A DNA stretch of 64,000 bases from UBA1732 sp045114455 (GCA_045114455.1 JBGUKN010000033.1:1-64000), one strand, 5' to 3'. Numbered from the stretch's first letter, positions 32,563 to 41,546 are shown. The notes: generated from the letters alone by a model not told the origin. A program made the numbers and translations.

Positions 32563-33687
32563 TCATTCTCCTTGCTTGAATTTGTAATTTGATTCGTAAT
32601 CGTAGATGACTTTGATGTTTCGGGCCTGCCAGCCCCGGATGTAATCCCCCGGCACAGTATCCGGGCCGCCGATGCCGGACGCCGATCCGTATTCCCATGA
32701 AGCGAAGATGCCGTTGGTCAGAGCGAGCGTGTTGCCCCCGGACGATATGTTCGTACAAAGCGGATCGAAGATGTATGTGTTGAATTCGTCTTCCACCGGA
32801 TTCCCGTTCTCATCACGTTCCCGGAGATCGACAGCATCAAAACTGAGCGTTCCGCCGGAAGCCGTCATACACCCATGATAGTCCGGGGTGATTTGCGTGA
32901 TTTCCCAGGCGGAATGAATCGTCCAGCGTTCGTCGGGGGCATCCAACCCGGTGTACCAGCATTCCACCCGGCATTCCAGCGGGGTCTCCCACCCGGCAAA
33001 TCCGGTATCGGAGAGAGTCCAGGACGGAACCGCATCGTACGCATCCTGGGGAGATGCGCCAAAACGGTGAAAATCCCCGGGCGATTTGGCATACCGCATC
33101 GTGAAGCCGCCGTTGACGACGCGCACATAACGGAGCAGTTTCAGCATTCTCACCCGCTGTGCGGCCCAGGCGGCACTCAGTTGCACTTGAAGCGTATTGT
33201 CGGCATCGATCGTTCCGGAAGCCCCCGAAACAGTGTGCGGCGCGATCAGGTTTTCCGACAGGGCGGATGCAAGATCTTCGAGCGAACCGTAAACGGAGTT
33301 TCCCGTACTGTCCGTGAACTGCCGCGCTCCATACCCCATGATTTCGGAATATGACATCAGCGTTTGGAGGAGAAATGCGTCGAACATGTGCATGAACGAA
33401 AGGTTTCGGTCGTATCCCCAAATCTCGTCGTAGGCATATTCTTTTTTGATCTTCCGGAACGGGACTTTTCGCGGATCGGCGGCATTATACCATTCCCCGT
33501 TTAAGATATGTGCCAGACTGTTCCCGATCACAGCTGCAGAACCGGACGACATACAGCTCGAGTGAAACTCGGAATCCACAGCTTCCCGGCGTTCGCAGAG
33601 CGCGGAAACCAGCCCGCGCATCACAGGCAGGGGCGTACAGAACGTCGGATCGTTCAGATGATAGTCGTCCCAGCCCATCAGATCCAT
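32563..33687 (-). CDS. Phage-cassette protein, possibly tail/baseplate, unknown
   Basis: A 374-residue soluble protein. The first half is mixed helix (RKIKKEYAYDEIWGYDRNLS, MHMFDAFLLQTLMSYSEIMG); the second half is beta-rich with many Trp and Asp (GWETPLECRVECWYTGLDAP). No family recognised. It lies between the 190-residue protein and the fibre, so an adaptor that carries the fibre is plausible from position only. Its start overlaps the upstream gene by 10 bp. Confidence 0.6.
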   Translation of the reverse strand: MDLMGWDDYHLNDPTFCTPLPVMRGLVSALCERREAVDSEFHSSCMSSGSAAVIGNSLAHILNGEWYNAADPRKVPFRKIKKEYAYDEIWGYDRNLSFMHMFDAFLLQTLMSYSEIMGYGARQFTDSTGNSVYGSLEDLASALSENLIAPHTVSGASGTIDADNTLQVQLSAAWAAQRVRMLKLLRYVRVVNGGFTMRYAKSPGDFHRFGASPQDAYDAVPSWTLSDTGFAGWETPLECRVECWYTGLDAPDERWTIHSAWEITQITPDYHGCMTASGGTLSFDAVDLRERDENGNPVEDEFNTYIFDPLCTNISSGGNTLALTNGIFASWEYGSASGIGGPDTVPGDYIRGWQARNIKVIYDYESNYKFKQGE

Positions 33688-34250
33688 CTCCCGCAGATTT
33701 CAATATCTCCGCTCAGATGCAGCTGCGTCACGGTCCCGTCCGGGTTTATATGCGCCAGTTTCCTGTACCATCCCTGATCCCCTGTGACCGCTTCGGACAG
33801 CGTCGTCGAAAAACCGTATGCCAATGCGGGAGTCACGGCCGATGCATCGTAATGCACGGTCAGATAAATGTCCTCGGCAGTTCCCGGACTGACCGGAAGC
33901 ATTCCGGCAGGCATATTGCGGCAGCTGTTTCCGATTCGGATTTCGCCGGCATACTCTCCCCCGGGGATCGCGGCATTGTAAATCCGTGCGGAAGTCCCGC
34001 CGACAAGCTTCACTGCGAACGCCCCGGCATATTCGGAAGAAACGACCGGCTCGGACGGCGCCGCACCCTCCGTTCCCGGATCAGGACCGTTCCACCGGAT
34101 CAGCTTGCCGGCTCCCGTATCGACAACATCCAGGAGCGGGGTGGCGGATGCAAGTTTGTCAAGCTGATCCACAGCTTCGGCCAGCGCATTGAATTTTTCC
34201 CGGAGGACCTCGAAAAGGTTTTCGCCGGGTTCCAGTTTCGGTGTGTTCAT
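33678..34250 (-). CDS. Phage-cassette structural-type protein, unknown
   Basis: A 190-residue protein with a helical N-terminus (NLFEVLREKFNALAEAVDQL) like an oligomerisation coiled coil, then a beta-rich domain (AGAFAVKLVGGTSARIYNAA, EDIYLTVHYDASA, VTQLHLSGDIEICGRWI). The layout resembles a trimeric fibre or neck appendage. I chose the ATG at 34250, which overlaps the upstream stop in ATGA. Confidence 0.6.
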   Translation of the reverse strand: MNTPKLEPGENLFEVLREKFNALAEAVDQLDKLASATPLLDVVDTGAGKLIRWNGPDPGTEGAAPSEPVVSSEYAGAFAVKLVGGTSARIYNAAIPGGEYAGEIRIGNSCRNMPAGMLPVSPGTAEDIYLTVHYDASAVTPALAYGFSTTLSEAVTGDQGWYRKLAHINPDGTVTQLHLSGDIEICGRWI

Positions 34251-35029
34251 GCGCCGTCCTCCCCGGTCGTTTCGTACAGCGTGCTGTTCCATCCGGCCGG
34301 AGCGGGAGACGCCTTGTAAACGACCTTCGCGATGTAGCGGCGTCCATCCGGATGGATCTGGCCCCCGAGGTTCAGCCAGTTCGTCGCGCCTACGCCGAAA
34401 TCGCCGAGCGCCGGCTCGCAAATCTTTCCGGCGCATGCGGCCGCCGCCCAGGACGCGTCCCGCATGGTGCAATGCCGGCTGAACTCCGTGATGGTATAGC
34501 TTGGCATCAGCCACGTTTCGCAGTTCATGACCGGCATTTTCAGCAGATGCCACGACTCTCCGAGCGAGGAGACGGACTGCGGGGATTTCACCCAGCGGTA
34601 ACTTGCATGTTGAGCCGTCGTCAGAATGGGATCCGTCGCCGTCGCCCACCATGCCGGAGTCTCATCCGTCCCTTTGGCCGCGAGACAGTAATTCCAGTTC
34701 GTACGGTAATCGGGGTGGCGTTCCAACGGTACGGCAATGACGGTCACGTCCAGCGTGTGCTCCTTCGGGCCATGTCCTCCGATCAGGAAACGCAAATTGC
34801 TCCCCGTGCTCAGATTTTCCCATGCGAGTTCGATTTCGTAAACGGGACCGCCGATTTGGCGGGTACGCCAGGACACCAGTTCGTATTCGCCCGTCTGGTC
34901 CTGGTCGCCGATTGTCAGCTCGGCGCTCCGCTCCTCGACTTCATCACGCGTCCCGTAGTAGATTTCGCGGTAGGTGGTCCCGCCGGAATTCGTGCTCCGG
35001 ACGACGCTTTTATGTTTCAGTTTCAGCAT
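34247..35029 (-). CDS. Phage-cassette protein, unknown
   Basis: A 260-residue beta-rich protein (YREIYYGTRDEVEERSAELT, YELVSWRTRQIGGPVYEIEL) with a Cys-containing middle (FSRHCTMRDASWAAAACAGK) and an end that may bind a neighbour (GGQIHPDGRRYIAKVVYKAS). No family recognised. In Mu-like clusters this position after gp36/gp37 would hold tail tube or completion genes; no sequence evidence supports that. CAGGAGAGG precedes the ATG. Confidence 0.6.
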   Translation of the reverse strand: MLKLKHKSVVRSTNSGGTTYREIYYGTRDEVEERSAELTIGDQDQTGEYELVSWRTRQIGGPVYEIELAWENLSTGSNLRFLIGGHGPKEHTLDVTVIAVPLERHPDYRTNWNYCLAAKGTDETPAWWATATDPILTTAQHASYRWVKSPQSVSSLGESWHLLKMPVMNCETWLMPSYTITEFSRHCTMRDASWAAAACAGKICEPALGDFGVGATNWLNLGGQIHPDGRRYIAKVVYKASPAPAGWNSTLYETTGEDGA

Positions 35030-35043
35030 ATTCCTCTCCTGTC

Positions 35044-35190
35044 TCAGTCGATCTTTCCGATTTCCTCGATTTTCTCCGCGATTTCGTCGAGTTCGGCGTT
35101 GATCTGCCTCAGTATTTCCATGATGATTTCCGTCTCAGGATCATACTCGTCCTGTTTCGTCTTTTCCGCAATTCCCGATTCCCCGTTCAT
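35044..35190 (-). CDS. Very small acidic coiled-coil protein
   Basis: Forty-eight residues, almost entirely one helix with heptad spacing (EIIMEILRQINAELDEIAEK, then IEEIGKID). GGGAGAGAG lies before the ATG at 35190. The frame is open further upstream, but that part overlaps the neighbour's gene start region without a ribosome-binding site. Could be a scaffold or chaperone. Confidence 0.5.
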   Translation of the reverse strand: MNGESGIAEKTKQDEYDPETEIIMEILRQINAELDEIAEKIEEIGKID

Positions 35191-35245
35191 CTCTCTCTCC
35201 CGTTGCTTTTTGTTTTGAACCGTTTCCCGTGCACCGCGCATGCAG

Positions 35246-35578
35246 TCACAGACTCGACACTTCGGCTTCGTCGCTGTGCTCCGCACGCACGGCAAAGCGT
35301 TGGAACTTTCCTTTTTCCGCGGTCAGGGTCGCCGACGTGATCAGGAAGGTCCTTCCCTGATAAGTCAGCGTTTCACCCGCTTCCGGGATGTTGCCGCCCT
35401 CCACAAGCCCGTCGAAATCGATCTCCGTGCGGCGGCTTGCAGCGGCGAGGCTGCCCTTTGTGCCGTCCTCCCCGTAAACGGATACGGTCCCGGTCAGCGT
35501 CGAGCGTACGCGGATATTCCTCATGGCGATGTCGAAGCCGCCTCCGTCCCAGCCGGAAATCAAACCCAGTGCGCGCAT
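35246..35578 (-). CDS. Phage-cassette head-tail region protein, unknown
   Basis: A 110-residue beta-rich protein (AMRNIRVRSTLTGTVSVYGE, ETLTYQGRTFLITSATLTAE). Small beta-barrel size and place right after the gp36-type gene suit a neck or tail-completion protein, but sequence similarity is not evident. Its start lies 1 bp after the gp36-type stop codon. Confidence 0.55.
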   Translation of the reverse strand: MRALGLISGWDGGGFDIAMRNIRVRSTLTGTVSVYGEDGTKGSLAAASRRTEIDFDGLVEGGNIPEAGETLTYQGRTFLITSATLTAEKGKFQRFAVRAEHSDEAEVSSL

Positions 35579-35579
35579 G

Positions 35580-35999
35580 TCAGTATCCCTTCATCGTTTC
35601 ACGGGAGAAGACCGGCTCGTCGCAGGCGACCGTTGAAATACCCTGCCCGCGCGCGGACTCCGCGGCGCCGGGCAGGACCAGTTCGCCGGATGCGGTCTTT
35701 TCGAGGGATTCGCGCACATGGACGACGCGCATCTTGAGTTTGTCGGGCAGAGTGTCGCCCGCGCAACGTACACGGGCGCGCTCTTCGCACAGGGTCAGGT
35801 TCCAGTCGCTGAGCAGCGCTCCGGCGCGTTCGGAAACGACCGGCGTTTCGTAACGGCATCCGGCTGCCGCGTCGATTTCAGCCGCGGCGGCCTCCAGGTC
35901 GGCCTGCGCCGCCGCCGTCCCGGCTTCGTCGTTGCCGTATAGTCCCGCGTAATCCTGGCCGAGACGCACTTTCAGTTCATTGATCGTGGCATATGGCAT
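35580..35999 (-). CDS. Mu gp36-like protein (DUF1320), head-tail connector
   Basis: A 139-residue protein beginning MPYATINELKVRLGQDYAGL, the characteristic start of the DUF1320 / Mu gp36 family, followed by helix pairs with an Ala-rich repeat (AAQADLEAAAAEIDAAAGCR). In Mu-like phages gp36 follows the capsid gene, as here, and is thought to sit at the head-tail connection. AAAGGAT before the ATG. Confidence 0.85.
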   Translation of the reverse strand: MPYATINELKVRLGQDYAGLYGNDEAGTAAAQADLEAAAAEIDAAAGCRYETPVVSERAGALLSDWNLTLCEERARVRCAGDTLPDKLKMRVVHVRESLEKTASGELVLPGAAESARGQGISTVACDEPVFSRETMKGY

Positions 36000-36208
36000 G
36001 AAAAGATCCTTTCATTTCATTGTTGTAGAGAAGCGCCAAAGGCGGAAACGGCCGGATACGACGAGGAAAGGAGGGCGGACAACCCGTGCGGCGGTGGCTG
36101 TCTGCCGCAGCATACGGGCGCCCCGCCTCCGTGCCAAGGAGATGATTCTCACGGCGGATCATCCGCCCTCCCCGTCCTCTGTCCGTCAGCCGTTTACACC
36201 GCAGCCGG

Positions 36209-37111
36209 TCAGGCCGCGGCGGTTCCGCCACGTCCCAGCAGATGCGGGAAGAGCGCGGCGGCGTTGCCGTAGGCTTCGGCTCCGAAGAGGATCCTGCCGT
36301 CCATGAAGACGTTTTCGTCGTTCGGCTGGTTCAGGATCGTGAGGGTGGCTTCCTTGTTCTTCAGGACCAGGATGGGCTTCAACGCGCCGGTGAAACGCCC
36401 CAGGAACCAGTAGTTGGCGTTCGTTCCGGTCAGGCGCGGGCTGACGACCAGTTTGACCTTGTCCTTATGCGGATTCGCGAATTCCTGGTCGTTGCTGTCG
36501 CGGTAGGTGTCGGAGTACAGGATTTCGCGGGCGGTGTCTTCCAGCGCAGGGCCGACGATCAGGTGCGTCGGACGGGTGTTGACGGGCTGGCCGTTGTGGC
36601 CGCGGAACGAGTACATCTGGGTGAAGAACGAGCCGAAGTTGGCGAACGTCAGGGCATTGGTCGTGACGTTGTTGATCGTGCTCGGGCCGTACTTGCGGCT
36701 GCTGTTGTAGAAGCTGGCGCCGTCGATCCAGTTCGGCGGATTCACCAGGGCTTCGGTGAAGAGGGTGTCCCACAGCTGTTCGCCCGCCTCGCCCATCGCG
36801 GCGACAAGCGTGCCGTAGATGCCCCAGTTGTCGGTCTCCACGTCGCGGACGGGGATCGCCACGGTGTCCTCCCAGGGACGTTCCACGAGGCGGATTTTGT
36901 GCGTGGCGAGATTCTTGATCTGGCGCGGGCCGAGCCATTCGCGCATTCCTGCGAAGGCGTCGAGGAACGGGATTTCCATGGCGGTGTGCTTCGGATCGCC
37001 CTCGATGTCGGCGAGTTCGCGGTAGATCGTCTCCGCGCCCTCGACCGCCTGTTTGAACTTCAGGTTGAAGCTGGTGCGCATGGCAGACAGCGTTTCATGG
37101 TTGAGTTCCAT
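36209..37111 (-). CDS. Mu gpT-like major capsid protein
   Basis: Three hundred residues with family hallmarks of the Mu major head subunit: start LNHETLSAMRTSFNLKFKQA, central FLDAFAGMREWLGPRQIKNL, DTVAIPVRDVETDNWGIYG, and the C-terminal VSPRLTGTNANYWFLGRFTG. Length is that of Mu gpT (about 305). It forms the icosahedral shell. AAAAGGAAA precedes the ATG. A gap of 209 bp without a gene follows it before the gp36-type gene. Confidence 0.93.
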   Translation of the reverse strand: MELNHETLSAMRTSFNLKFKQAVEGAETIYRELADIEGDPKHTAMEIPFLDAFAGMREWLGPRQIKNLATHKIRLVERPWEDTVAIPVRDVETDNWGIYGTLVAAMGEAGEQLWDTLFTEALVNPPNWIDGASFYNSSRKYGPSTINNVTTNALTFANFGSFFTQMYSFRGHNGQPVNTRPTHLIVGPALEDTAREILYSDTYRDSNDQEFANPHKDKVKLVVSPRLTGTNANYWFLGRFTGALKPILVLKNKEATLTILNQPNDENVFMDGRILFGAEAYGNAAALFPHLLGRGGTAAA

Positions 37112-37168
37112 CTTTATTTTCCTTTTTCATCGTTGAATTGTTTGAAATGAACACCCGGAAAACCGGGT

Positions 37169-37579
37169 TCAGCGCGGGCCGTTGCCGATTTCCGCCACCA
37201 CGCCGTCCGAAAGAACGTCGCGGACAACGCCCGCGACCACGGCCGCAGTGCCGCCGGTCATCGTGACCGTCTGGTCATCCTTCACGTAGCAGGTCTTGTT
37301 CAGGTCGCTGAGGGTGACCGCGCCGCTGCTGACCGGACTGTAGAGGAACATGCCGGAACGGGTCCTGACAGTTTCGCCGCCGGACGCGGTGTTTTCGGCA
37401 CGGCCGACCACGGTAATGGCCCCGGAGGACGTGGCGGGGATGGCTTTCCCGCTGGAATTGACGGCGGTAATGCCGCCCGCGTAGACGGTGCTGCCCGCTG
37501 CGACGGTGAATTCACGCGTGTAGCGGATGCCGCCGGCCGCGATTTCACGGGTGTCTCTGGCTTCTGTGAGTGCTGACAT
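37169..37579 (-). CDS. Capsid decoration-like protein (DUF2190-like)
   Basis: A 136-residue protein with repeated small beta-strands (YTREFTVAAGSTVYAGGITA, GAITVVGRAENTASGGETV, TGGTAAVVAGVVRDVLSDG) as in DUF2190 capsid cement proteins. Between the protease and capsid genes is the normal place for a decoration or stabilising protein. AAGGAGA precedes the ATG. Family match is good by pattern, not checked by alignment. Confidence 0.7.
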   Translation of the reverse strand: MSALTEARDTREIAAGGIRYTREFTVAAGSTVYAGGITAVNSSGKAIPATSSGAITVVGRAENTASGGETVRTRSGMFLYSPVSSGAVTLSDLNKTCYVKDDQTVTMTGGTAAVVAGVVRDVLSDGVVAEIGNGPR

Positions 37580-37625
37580 GGTTGATGTCTCCTTCTTTGT
37601 GAGTGTTTTGCGCCGCGTCGCTTCT

Positions 37626-38690
37626 TCAGCTTCGCATGGCGCGTTGATATTCGTTCTTGTCGAATCCGAATTTCCGGATCATTTCCTCGTCCGCCGGGGT
37701 CAGGCTCCGCACGGTCGTATGACGTTTGTCCGGGGAAAACGTCATGCGGCCCGGCACCACGGCGGGAGCGTGCTCCAGGTAGGACGCCAGCACGGCGCAG
37801 TCCTGGTTTTTCGCCCAGCCTTCCAGCGCGTGCGTCAGTTTTCCCTCCTGAAGCCCCCGTTCGATCAGTTCGGCTTTGCGTTTTTCCTCGGCGGCACAGG
37901 CCAGTGCGTCGAGTTCGTGCCGCAGGGCATCCGCCTGCCCGGCCTGTTCCTTCACGGCGGCCAAGGCGGCGGGCATGGCTTCATCGGGTTCGCCCTCAGC
38001 CATGCCCAATCCTTCGCGCATGGCGGCAATGGCGTCGGCTTTCGCCTCGATTGCGGCCGCAGTCCGTTCGAAGGCGTTTTCCGCGTCGTTCTCGCCGGAC
38101 AGCACGATCTCGTTCCAGAGATCGTTCCCGAGCAGACGCCCGAGTGCGCGTTCGATCGGGTCTTGAAGCCGCTTCAGTTCGATTGCGTTTCGCGCGATGT
38201 CCTCCGGGTCGGAGTCCTCGCCGCCCGCGGCCAGAACATCTTCGCAGTTCAGCGCGGGCTCGTTCTCCATCGCCACGCTGGTGATGCGGATCGGGCCTTC
38301 CTTCAGGCCTCGGATGACCGGCGAACAGTACCGGAAGATCTTTTCCTTCAGCAGTTCGTATGCGCCCGGCATCCATTCCGCCCGGATCCGAAGTTCGTTT
38401 CCGTCACGGAACAGCGTCCCGAAGCCCATTGCGGCCACGCCCGACGGGATCAGCCGCAGCGCCTCGCTTTCCTCCACGCCGTGTTTTTCCGCCAGAATGT
38501 GGAGATAGTGATTGGAGTCGATCGGGATCGCCTCGCCCTTCTTCGCCTGATACGCCGCGATGGCATCCAGGTCTTCCACACTCAGATGCAGTTCATAGTC
38601 CTTTCCGTTTTTCACGAGCCTGTTCACGCCCGCATGCAGCAGAGTCCATTCCTCCGGGACTCCGTTCGCGTCCTGTCTTACCGTTCCCAT
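37626..38690 (-). CDS. Mu gpI-like capsid protease/scaffold
   Basis: A 354-residue protein. The N-terminal domain (EEWTLLHAGVNRLVKNGKDY, HLSVEDLDAIAAYQAKKGEA, IPIDSNHYLHI) matches the Mu I protein family, a head-maturation protease. The long helical C-terminal part (about 200-330) would act as the scaffold. In Mu the scaffold also comes from the same gene through an internal start. TAGGAGC before the ATG. It directly follows the terminase gene. Confidence 0.88.
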   Translation of the reverse strand: MGTVRQDANGVPEEWTLLHAGVNRLVKNGKDYELHLSVEDLDAIAAYQAKKGEAIPIDSNHYLHILAEKHGVEESEALRLIPSGVAAMGFGTLFRDGNELRIRAEWMPGAYELLKEKIFRYCSPVIRGLKEGPIRITSVAMENEPALNCEDVLAAGGEDSDPEDIARNAIELKRLQDPIERALGRLLGNDLWNEIVLSGENDAENAFERTAAAIEAKADAIAAMREGLGMAEGEPDEAMPAALAAVKEQAGQADALRHELDALACAAEEKRKAELIERGLQEGKLTHALEGWAKNQDCAVLASYLEHAPAVVPGRMTFSPDKRHTTVRSLTPADEEMIRKFGFDKNEYQRAMRS

Positions 38691-38775
38691 TTCCTGCTCC
38701 TATTTTGGGTTTGTCTGATTCCCGCGCGGGTTCGATCCGTTCCGCCGGGCATATCGAATTCATTTTTCAGTGTGT

Positions 38776-40170
38776 TTACCAGCCCCAGCCGAAGACTCTT
38801 TCCTCGATGCGCCGTTCATGGGGCGACGGCAGCGGGTCGATCCCGCACGGTGTTTCGTTTCCGCGACCCGCCGCGTGGACTGCCAGCGCAAGCGCCCAGA
38901 ACCGATCCGAATGTCCGTATTCGTCGCGTTCCGCGTCGTACCGGACGTTTCCGGCTGCAGTCACGCTCCGCACGATCTTATGAAGGTCGTGCCGCAGCAC
39001 ATCGTCGGCCAGGATCCTGATGCCCCGCGACTCGAACGCCGCGCGGACCGGCATAGCCAGCGCGGCTTTCACGGGGCCGGTGAACGTCACGCTTTCCACG
39101 CGGTACTTTCCGTGCCGTTCCTGCATCTCCTCCGCCAGCATCATCCCGATCCCGGTCGCATCGATGCAGAGCCGGTCCAGCCGTGCGTCGTCGAGGCGGC
39201 GCGCCAGCGCGTCGGCCTGCATGCGGAACGGCATGTCCTCCATGACTTCATACCCGCTCTGCCACAGGATGTCCCCGATGCGCGTGAGCTCGAAGTATAC
39301 CGCGACGTCCTTCTTCCGTCCCACGTCGTATCCGGCATAGCGGACGGCTTTCGGATGCTCGCACAGGGCTTTTTCCAAGTCCGCGGCATCGTTTTCGCAC
39401 GCGCCGATCATGCCGTAGTCCAGCAGCGCCGCGCCCGCCTCCGACGTCTCGATCAGATACTGCGTCCGCCAGGCGTCTTCCGTGCGGCATTTCGCCCGCA
39501 TCAGCTTCAGCCATTCTTCCCGGCTCAAGGCGCATCCGGTCATCTCATTGACACGTTCCACGAATCCCTCTTCCACGGCGTCCAGGATGCTCGTCCGATG
39601 AACGCTCCACCCCATCGCGTTCGCGCCGTGTTCCGCCTCATGAAGCATCCGGCAGAACGGCGATTCGCTGCTCCCGTCCACGCTCAGCGCCGACACCATT
39701 TCCAGCTGGCCGCCCCAGGTGGTGCATGGCAGCGCCATGTCGATCACCCGTCCGCTGTCCTTGTGCAGATCGGCTTCGTCGATCAGGATGTCTCCGCCTT
39801 TCCCGGCGAACGCCTCGGGCGTGCTGGACAGGCTGACGACCCGGCTTCCGTTCCCGTATTCCGCCGTGTAGGCGCGGATTCCGCGCAAAGGATCGATGAC
39901 TGCGGCGTCTTCTCCGGCGAGTCCGCGGCATACCGCGTTGGACGCCGCAGCCCATTTCGCGATGTAATCCGTGATGAATTCGCGGGCGGTGAACTCGTCG
40001 CGGCTGGTGACCCACTGCACCGTCCCGGGCCGCCGCAGACACTTGTCGTTCACGCGGAAACTCGTGGCATACGTGATGCCGATCCGCCGTGACTTCGCGT
40101 ACAGCTTCATCCGGGCGTCGTCCAGGATCCACCGCCTTTGGTACGGCAGAAAATATTCTGACAGCTTCAT
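38776..40170 (-). CDS. Mu gp28-like large terminase subunit
   Basis: A 464-residue DNA-packaging motor. Start FLPYQRRWILDDARMKLYAK followed by SRRIGITYA (adenine-binding and Walker A-like region), then DILIDEADLHKD (Walker B with the catalytic Glu). The nuclease half has YAGYDVGRKKDVAVYFEL and RLCIDATGIGMMLAEEMQ, two of the RNase H-like acidic motifs, and a final HSDRFWALALA. I chose the ATG at 40170 because GGAGG precedes it. No separate small terminase gene is visible upstream. Confidence 0.92.
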   Translation of the reverse strand: MKLSEYFLPYQRRWILDDARMKLYAKSRRIGITYATSFRVNDKCLRRPGTVQWVTSRDEFTAREFITDYIAKWAAASNAVCRGLAGEDAAVIDPLRGIRAYTAEYGNGSRVVSLSSTPEAFAGKGGDILIDEADLHKDSGRVIDMALPCTTWGGQLEMVSALSVDGSSESPFCRMLHEAEHGANAMGWSVHRTSILDAVEEGFVERVNEMTGCALSREEWLKLMRAKCRTEDAWRTQYLIETSEAGAALLDYGMIGACENDAADLEKALCEHPKAVRYAGYDVGRKKDVAVYFELTRIGDILWQSGYEVMEDMPFRMQADALARRLDDARLDRLCIDATGIGMMLAEEMQERHGKYRVESVTFTGPVKAALAMPVRAAFESRGIRILADDVLRHDLHKIVRSVTAAGNVRYDAERDEYGHSDRFWALALAVHAAGRGNETPCGIDPLPSPHERRIEERVFGWGW

Positions 40171-40502
40171 CGTTCCTCCGTCTCCACAGCAAAGCAATCA
40201 ATCCGGTTCATGTAAAAAAAAAGAATCCGTGCGGACGACGCCACAACGTCATCCATCTCCATTTCCCTGCGGCACAACATCTTTCATCCCCCGTCTTTCC
40301 GAGGCTTTCTCCGGATCTTCCCTGCTGCGGGAAATCATTCTTCCGGCTCCGGCGACGCCGCACGGACTCTTCAACAAAAACGGGATTCTTCGCACTTTCG
40401 GACTTTCGAAATCCATAACTGCATATGGTTTCTATCGGTTGTGTTCGACACGCAATGGTTCGCCGTTCGTTCCCGCCTGTCGGCGCGGACGTTTTTTCCG
40501 TC
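40171..40502. other. Gap upstream of the phage terminase gene
   Basis: No gene accepted on either strand. The cassette's own promoter is not obvious here; no MuA-like or repressor-like frame and no operator-like repeats were seen. Confidence 0.45.
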
Positions 40503-40531
40503 TTGAAAATCATCCGGTTTGGAGCTATATT
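40503..40531 (+). promoter_or_regulatory. Promoter of the BASS-like permease gene
   Basis: TTGAAA (40503-40508), 17-bp spacer, TATATT (40526-40531) followed by AAT. Confidence 0.65.
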
Positions 40532-40583
40532 AATTCTTCTTATTCGCATTCGCGTTTTACTGTACTACCGAAGATTTCTCCTT

Positions 40584-41546
40584 ATGTGGAAAGCGCTCAG
40601 CCAGCCGGCAAAGATCATCATCCCGCTCTTCATCGGACTCTGTTTCCCCTGGATGTCCCGTGCATCCTTCATGGTCCGCTGGCTGCTTGTCGTCATGCTC
40701 CTGAACGCCTGCCTGGGCATCAAGTTCAGCGGCCTGAAAGTGCGCCTGTACCACTGGTATCTGCTTGCCGCCAACCTCGCGATCGGCGTGCTGGCGTGGC
40801 TTCTGGCATGCTGGCTCTGCGGCGGCAATACCGAGGTCGCGAAGGCGGTTTTCTTCACGGCGATCTCACCCACTGCCACCGCCGCCCCCGTCGTGATCGC
40901 GTTTCTCGGCGGAAACGTCGCCACGGTCCTGATGGGCTTCCTCATCAGCGACCTAGGCATTTCGCTCTTCCTGATCGGCTTGCTCCCGGTCGTCACGGGA
41001 CAAATGGATTGGCGGTTCGTCAACGAAGTCTTTCTGAACATCGCATTCGTGATGGCGCTCCCCGTCTTCCTTTCGCGCGTCCTATTGCATTTTTGGCCGT
41101 GGCTCGCCGACTTCGCCAAGTACAAGATCGCCCCGCACGCGCTCTGGGCGTGGTCGGTCATGCTCCTCATCCTCGGCGGCATGGCGCGCACCACGTTTGA
41201 CCGGCAGGAAGTCAGTGCGGTCGTCATCCTTCTTCAGATCGGCTGCGCCACGCTCGCGGTCTGCATCCTGAATTTCTTCGTCGGATGGCTGATCGGCCCG
41301 CGCCGCTGCAAGCTCGAATCCAGCCAGCTCCTCGGGCAGAAAAACACTTCCTTCACGATCTATCTGGCGATCACGTTCGCCTCTCCCGTCGCCGCCCTCG
41401 GCCCGCTCTTCTACATCCTCTGGCACAACAGCTGGAACGCCATTCAGATGTTCCAGTTCGAGAAACGCAGGCAGCGCAAGGCGGCGCGCTTCATTCCCGC
41501 TTCGACTCCGTCCGGTCATCCCGGGGCGGATCACATCACATCCTGA
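40584..41546 (+). CDS. Bile acid:sodium symporter-like permease
   Basis: A 320-residue polytopic protein with nine or ten hydrophobic segments. The stretch AVFFTAISPTATAAPVVIAF with FLGGNVATVLMGFLISDLGI resembles the crossover region of BASS-type carriers, which use Na+ to import organic anions. Substrate unknown; bile acids are not implied. I chose the ATG at 40584 because it follows a good promoter by 53 bp; the frame is open upstream through the promoter. The next gene, uvrA, starts 24 bp after the stop and may be co-transcribed. Confidence 0.65.
   Translation: MWKALSQPAKIIIPLFIGLCFPWMSRASFMVRWLLVVMLLNACLGIKFSGLKVRLYHWYLLAANLAIGVLAWLLACWLCGGNTEVAKAVFFTAISPTATAAPVVIAFLGGNVATVLMGFLISDLGISLFLIGLLPVVTGQMDWRFVNEVFLNIAFVMALPVFLSRVLLHFWPWLADFAKYKIAPHALWAWSVMLLILGGMARTTFDRQEVSAVVILLQIGCATLAVCILNFFVGWLIGPRRCKLESSQLLGQKNTSFTIYLAITFASPVAALGPLFYILWHNSWNAIQMFQFEKRRQRKAARFIPASTPSGHPGADHITS

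Larger units (their letters stand above)
27566..40170 (-). mobile_element. Mu-like phage structural cassette (15 genes, no portal, tail or transposition genes found)
   Basis: All genes run leftward with overlaps or short gaps and nearly all have strong Shine-Dalgarno sites. The order is terminase large subunit, I-type protease, decoration protein, T-type capsid, gp36-type connector, six small or mid-size unknowns and a large fibre, then small proteins and a lipoprotein, ending in a terminator. Recognisable parts are Mu head-type. I find no portal (gp29 type), gp30, sheath, tube, tape measure, MuA/MuB, integrase or repressor. Flanking genes are host-like. I could not find inverted ends or a target duplication. 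Confidence 0.8.

Noticed and set aside
35977..36231. 84-codon frame in the gap between capsid and connector genes
   Set aside because: Overlaps the end of the capsid gene and start of the gp36-type gene, Arg/Pro-rich, no ribosome-binding site.
40208..40549. Leftward 113-codon frame upstream of the phage terminase, considered as small terminase
   Set aside because: No helix-turn-helix or terminase-like pattern, ends in poly-Phe, and overlaps the permease promoter.
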